A DNA stretch of 8,662 bases from JBFJWR01 sp041623535 (lineage in GTDB: Bacteria > Pseudomonadota > Gammaproteobacteria > Pseudomonadales > JBFGWM01), in NCBI GenBank assembly GCA_041623535.1, contig JBFJWR010000112.1, positions 1 to 8,662 of the forward strand, read 5' to 3'. The position numbers were made by a program, and so were the translations under genes. The notes under the pieces are model-generated. The model was not told where the DNA came from. It saw only the letters and a list, made by a program, of their open reading frames with translations, and did no database searches. This document shows positions 6,265 through 8,662 of the stretch, one piece after another. The stretch's first letter is position 1. Each line of letters starts with the position of its first letter.

Positions 6265-7524
6265 ATGAAAGAAAAGCAAAAGCCCCAACTCGACCGACCG
6301 GAGCGCCTGCGCTCGGTGCTGGATGACTGCCGCCCCGATACCCTGGCGATACGGGCTGGCGAAATCCGCTCGGTGGAAGGCGAACACCGCGATCCGATCT
6401 ACGCCACGTCCAGCTTCGTGTTCACGACAGCCCGCGAGGCGGCCGCACGTTTTGCCATGGAAGAGCCGGGCAATATCTATTCCCGTTTCACAAATCCCAC
6501 CGTGCGGGCCTTCGAGCAGCGCATGGCCGCACTGGAAGGCATGGAGCGGGGCGTGGCCACTGCCTCCGGAATGGCCGCGATCCTGACCACCTTCATGGGC
6601 CTGTTGCAGGCTGGCGACCACGTCGTCTGTTCCCGCTCGGTGTTCGGCAACACCCACATGCTGCTGAACAAGTTCCTGCGCCGCGTGGGCATTGAGTCCA
6701 CTTTTGTCGACCAGAAGGATTACCGCGCCTGGCAGCAGGCCATGCAGAAGAACACCCGGCTGGCATACCTGGAGACACCTTCCAATCCGCTGTGCCATGT
6801 ATCGGATATCCAGCAGATTGCCGATCTCTGCCACGAGGCCGGTGTGAAACTGATTGTCGACAACGTGTTCCTGACTCCGGCCCTGCAGCGGCCGGTGGAT
6901 TTTGGCGCCGATATCGTTTTGCATTCGGCCACCAAGTACCTGGACGGGCAGGGGCGTTGTGTCGGTGGCATCGTTTGCGGTTCCGATGAGGTGATGGAAG
7001 ACGTGTACGCATTCCTGCGTACCGGTGGTGCGGCGATGAGCCCGTTTAACGCCTGGGTGTTCCAGACCGGCCTGGAAACCCTGTCCCTGCGTATGCAGGC
7101 ACAATGCAGCCGGGCCATGAAACTGGCGCGCTGGCTGGCGGCGCAGGACGGTATCAATATCGTGCATTACCCGGGCCTGGAATCGCATCCGCACCATGAA
7201 CTGGCCAGCGCGCAACTGCGTGCCGACCTGGAAGAGCCACTGTATGGCGCCGTGCTGTCCTTCGAAGTGCAGGGCGACCAGGCGGCAGCGTGGCGGTTCA
7301 TTGATGCCACGCGTGTGCTCAGCATCACCGCCAACCTGGGGGATGTGCGCTCGACGATCACCCATCCGGCCACGACCACGCATGGCAAGCTGACCCAGGA
7401 AGAGCGTGACAGTGCCGGTATCCGGCACAACCTGGTGCGCGTCGCGGTGGGGCTGGAAGACGTGGCGGACATTCAGGACGACCTGTGCCGCGGGCTGAAG
7501 GCAGCCATGCAGGGGGAAGCATGA
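6265..7524 (+). CDS. metZ: O-succinylhomoserine sulfhydrylase
   Basis: MetZ is a PLP enzyme of the Cys/Met metabolism family that replaces the succinyl group of O-succinylhomoserine with sulfide to give homocysteine, bypassing the cystathionine (MetB-MetC) route. The product is 419 residues. Key sites are NIYSRFTNPTVRAFE with Tyr72 and Arg74 (phosphate contacts from the partner subunit), ASGMAAI (100-106), LIVDNVFLTPALQ with Asp199 for the pyridine nitrogen, and HSATKYLDGQGR with the Schiff-base Lys224. The C-terminal half has ITANLGDVRSTITHPATTTH and IRHNLVRVAVGLEDVADI. It closely resembles P. aeruginosa MetZ, which also lies after purF. MetB or MetY naming is less likely. The ATG at 6265 has only a weak ribosome site. 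The stop overlaps the next ATG as ATGA. No met box or clear MetR site was found upstream. Confidence 0.94.
   Translation: MKEKQKPQLDRPERLRSVLDDCRPDTLAIRAGEIRSVEGEHRDPIYATSSFVFTTAREAAARFAMEEPGNIYSRFTNPTVRAFEQRMAALEGMERGVATASGMAAILTTFMGLLQAGDHVVCSRSVFGNTHMLLNKFLRRVGIESTFVDQKDYRAWQQAMQKNTRLAYLETPSNPLCHVSDIQQIADLCHEAGVKLIVDNVFLTPALQRPVDFGADIVLHSATKYLDGQGRCVGGIVCGSDEVMEDVYAFLRTGGAAMSPFNAWVFQTGLETLSLRMQAQCSRAMKLARWLAAQDGINIVHYPGLESHPHHELASAQLRADLEEPLYGAVLSFEVQGDQAAAWRFIDATRVLSITANLGDVRSTITHPATTTHGKLTQEERDSAGIRHNLVRVAVGLEDVADIQDDLCRGLKAAMQGEA
7511..7517 (+). promoter_or_regulatory. Shine-Dalgarno of the moxR-like gene, inside metZ
   Basis: AGGGGGA lies just before the ATG at 7521, within the last metZ codons. 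It supports starting at 7521 rather than at an in-frame GTG at 7485, which would overlap metZ by 40 bases and add 12 residues with no match to the family. Confidence 0.6.
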
Positions 7525-8444
7525 CCAAGCCGGACATCCAGCAGGCAATCGATGCCATCGGTACGATCGTACTTGGTAAGGAGCACCAGGTGCGCCTCTC
7601 CCTGGCCTGCCTGTTTGCCGGTGGACACCTGCTGATCGAAGATCTGCCCGGCATGGGCAAGACCACGCTTTCCCAGGCCCTGTCCCGCGTGCTGGGGCTG
7701 AGCTACAACCGCGTGCAGTTCACCAGTGACCTGTTGCCGGCCGATATCCTGGGGGTCTCCATCTACGAGCGGGAATCCGGCAGTTTCCGTTTTCACCAGG
7801 GTCCGATTTTTTCCCAGGTGGTGCTGGCTGACGAGATCAATCGCGCAACCCCGAAAACGCAGAGTGCGCTGCTCGAGGCAATGGAGGAAGGCCAGGTCAC
7901 GATCGAAGGCGAGACCCGTCCGCTGCCGCAACCATTTTTCGTGATCGCCACGCAGAACCCGGTCACGCATGCCGGTACCTACCCGTTGCCGGAATCCCAG
8001 CTGGACCGCTTTCTCATGCGCATTGAACTGGGCTATCCAAGTCCTCAGGCGGAGCGCGAATTGCTGCGCGGCCGGGATCGCCGGCAGTTGCTGCTGGAAC
8101 TGAAGGAATGTATTCCCGCGCAACGCCTGCCTGAGATCCGCAGGGAGGTCGGCAAGGTCGTGGTGGCCGAGGCACTCATGGACTACCTGCAACGCATCAT
8201 TGAGCACACGCGGTCCGATGGCGCGTTTTCGTTCGGGCTCTCGCCACGTGGCGCGTTGGCACTGCTGAATTGTTCGCGCGCCTGGGCCTACCTCGAAGGC
8301 CGTGATCATGTCGTACCCGAGGACGTGCAGGCGATTCTGCCAGCCGTGGTCGAGCACCGCCTGCGCGAGACTGCCGATCATACCGATCATGGTGGGCAAG
8401 CCCTGGCACAGCGCCTGTTGAGCACGGTCGACGTGATCGGCTGA
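7521..8444 (+). CDS. MoxR-family AAA+ ATPase
   Basis: MoxR ATPases act as chaperone-like remodelers, often with partner VWA or DUF58 proteins, in maturation of enzyme complexes or envelope functions. The 307-residue product has the full motif set: Walker A DLPGMGKTT (41-49, Lys47), Walker B VVLADEIN with Asp104-Glu105, RATPKTQSALLEAMEEGQVTIEG (the MoxR insert helix region, about 108-130), sensor 1 ATQNP with Asn146, LPESQLDRF with the likely arginine finger Arg163, and sensor 2 LSPRGAL with Arg243. The C-terminal lid domain holds VVPEDVQAILPAVVEHRL. It is cytoplasmic, with no membrane segment. Its start overlaps the metZ stop as ATGA and the DUF58 gene follows 8 bases downstream, so it is probably read on the metZ transcript and coupled to it. 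The substrate cannot be told from sequence. Confidence 0.95.
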   Translation: MTKPDIQQAIDAIGTIVLGKEHQVRLSLACLFAGGHLLIEDLPGMGKTTLSQALSRVLGLSYNRVQFTSDLLPADILGVSIYERESGSFRFHQGPIFSQVVLADEINRATPKTQSALLEAMEEGQVTIEGETRPLPQPFFVIATQNPVTHAGTYPLPESQLDRFLMRIELGYPSPQAERELLRGRDRRQLLLELKECIPAQRLPEIRREVGKVVVAEALMDYLQRIIEHTRSDGAFSFGLSPRGALALLNCSRAWAYLEGRDHVVPEDVQAILPAVVEHRLRETADHTDHGGQALAQRLLSTVDVIG

Positions 8445-8452
8445 CAGCCACC

Positions 8453-8662
8453 ATGACATCGGTTGCACAGGTTCTTCTGCACCCCTTCAGCGCACTGCGG
8501 TCGTTCTGGCGCGTGCGCTTTGACGCCTGGCTGGATCGACGCATCCAGCCGCGCAGCCGGATCACGCTCAACCAGAAACGCGTGTTTATCTTCCCGACCC
8601 GGTTTGGTGGCTGGCTGGGCGTGCTGCTTTTCAGCCTGCTGGTGGGCGCGATCAATTACGAG
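8453..8662 (+). CDS. DUF58-family protein, N-terminal part (3' end outside window)
   Basis: Seventy codons are open from the ATG at 8453 to the window edge. The product begins MTSVAQVLLHPFSALRSFW, then has a basic stretch (RRIQPRSRITLNQKRVF), PTRFGG and a hydrophobic segment of about residues 52-67 (GWLGVLLFSLLVGAI) ending in NYE. The pattern of basic residues, FIFPTRFGG, membrane segment and Ile-Asn-Tyr is typical of the N-terminus of DUF58 membrane proteins encoded next to MoxR genes. The conserved DUF58 core and any VWA-like MIDAS residues lie beyond the window. It starts 8 bases after the ATPase stop and has no clear Shine-Dalgarno, which suggests translation by coupling. Its function is unknown; an envelope role together with the ATPase is inferred from this common pairing. 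Confidence 0.85.
   Translation, partial: MTSVAQVLLHPFSALRSFWRVRFDAWLDRRIQPRSRITLNQKRVFIFPTRFGGWLGVLLFSLLVGAINYE

Noticed and set aside
7485..7520. Longer GTG start for the MoxR-like ATPase
   Set aside because: The extra 12 residues overlap the metZ coding end and do not resemble MoxR N-termini; ATG 7521 has a good ribosome site and the ATGA overlap.
6028..7548. A 506-codon open frame on the minus strand opposite metZ
   Set aside because: It lies wholly opposite well-recognised purF/metZ coding sequence, shows no domain or plausible composition (rich in His, Gln, Arg, Gly), and is expected from codon bias in GC-rich genes.

Overview
The window looks like a GC-rich gammaproteobacterial chromosome. 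Gene order and protein similarity suggest the Pseudomonas / Oceanospirillales-Alcanivorax side of the class, but the genus cannot be fixed from the sequence alone. All real genes lie on the plus strand and are packed tightly. I see no RNA genes, insertion sequences, CRISPR arrays, attachment sites or horizontally acquired islands.

Layout: the 3' part of trpB (1-443) overlaps trpA (440-1258) by an ATGA junction. After a 57-base gap come accD (GTG start, 1316-2185), folC (about 2200-3501), a dedD-type SPOR-domain membrane protein (3489-4040), cvpA (4077-4631) and purF (4635-6152). A 112-base gap, the largest in the window, carries a candidate promoter and an imperfect hairpin. Then comes metZ (6265-7524), overlapping by ATGA a MoxR-family AAA+ ATPase gene (7521-8444), and finally the 5' end of a DUF58 protein gene (8453 to the window edge).

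How the genes relate: accD-folC-dedD-cvpA-purF is the same block found in E. coli. Here it is joined upstream to trpBA and downstream to metZ, as in several other gammaproteobacteria. The block mixes tryptophan synthesis, malonyl-CoA formation, folate polyglutamylation, purine entry and direct sulfhydrylation to homocysteine with two envelope proteins (SPOR and CvpA). The folate, purine and methionine steps are linked metabolically through one-carbon units. The MoxR-DUF58 pair is the start of a different kind of module, a chaperone-like ATPase with a membrane protein. In other bacteria this pair is usually followed by VWA or transglutaminase-like membrane proteins, for example next to tgpA in Pseudomonas aeruginosa, and I expect it to continue past the right edge.

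The window is mainly ordinary core genome. I did not find a convincing new system. The points most worth a second look are the start/stop overlap that ties the MoxR module to metZ, the purF-metZ spacer, and a polyproline/palindrome element just after the membrane anchor of the SPOR protein.
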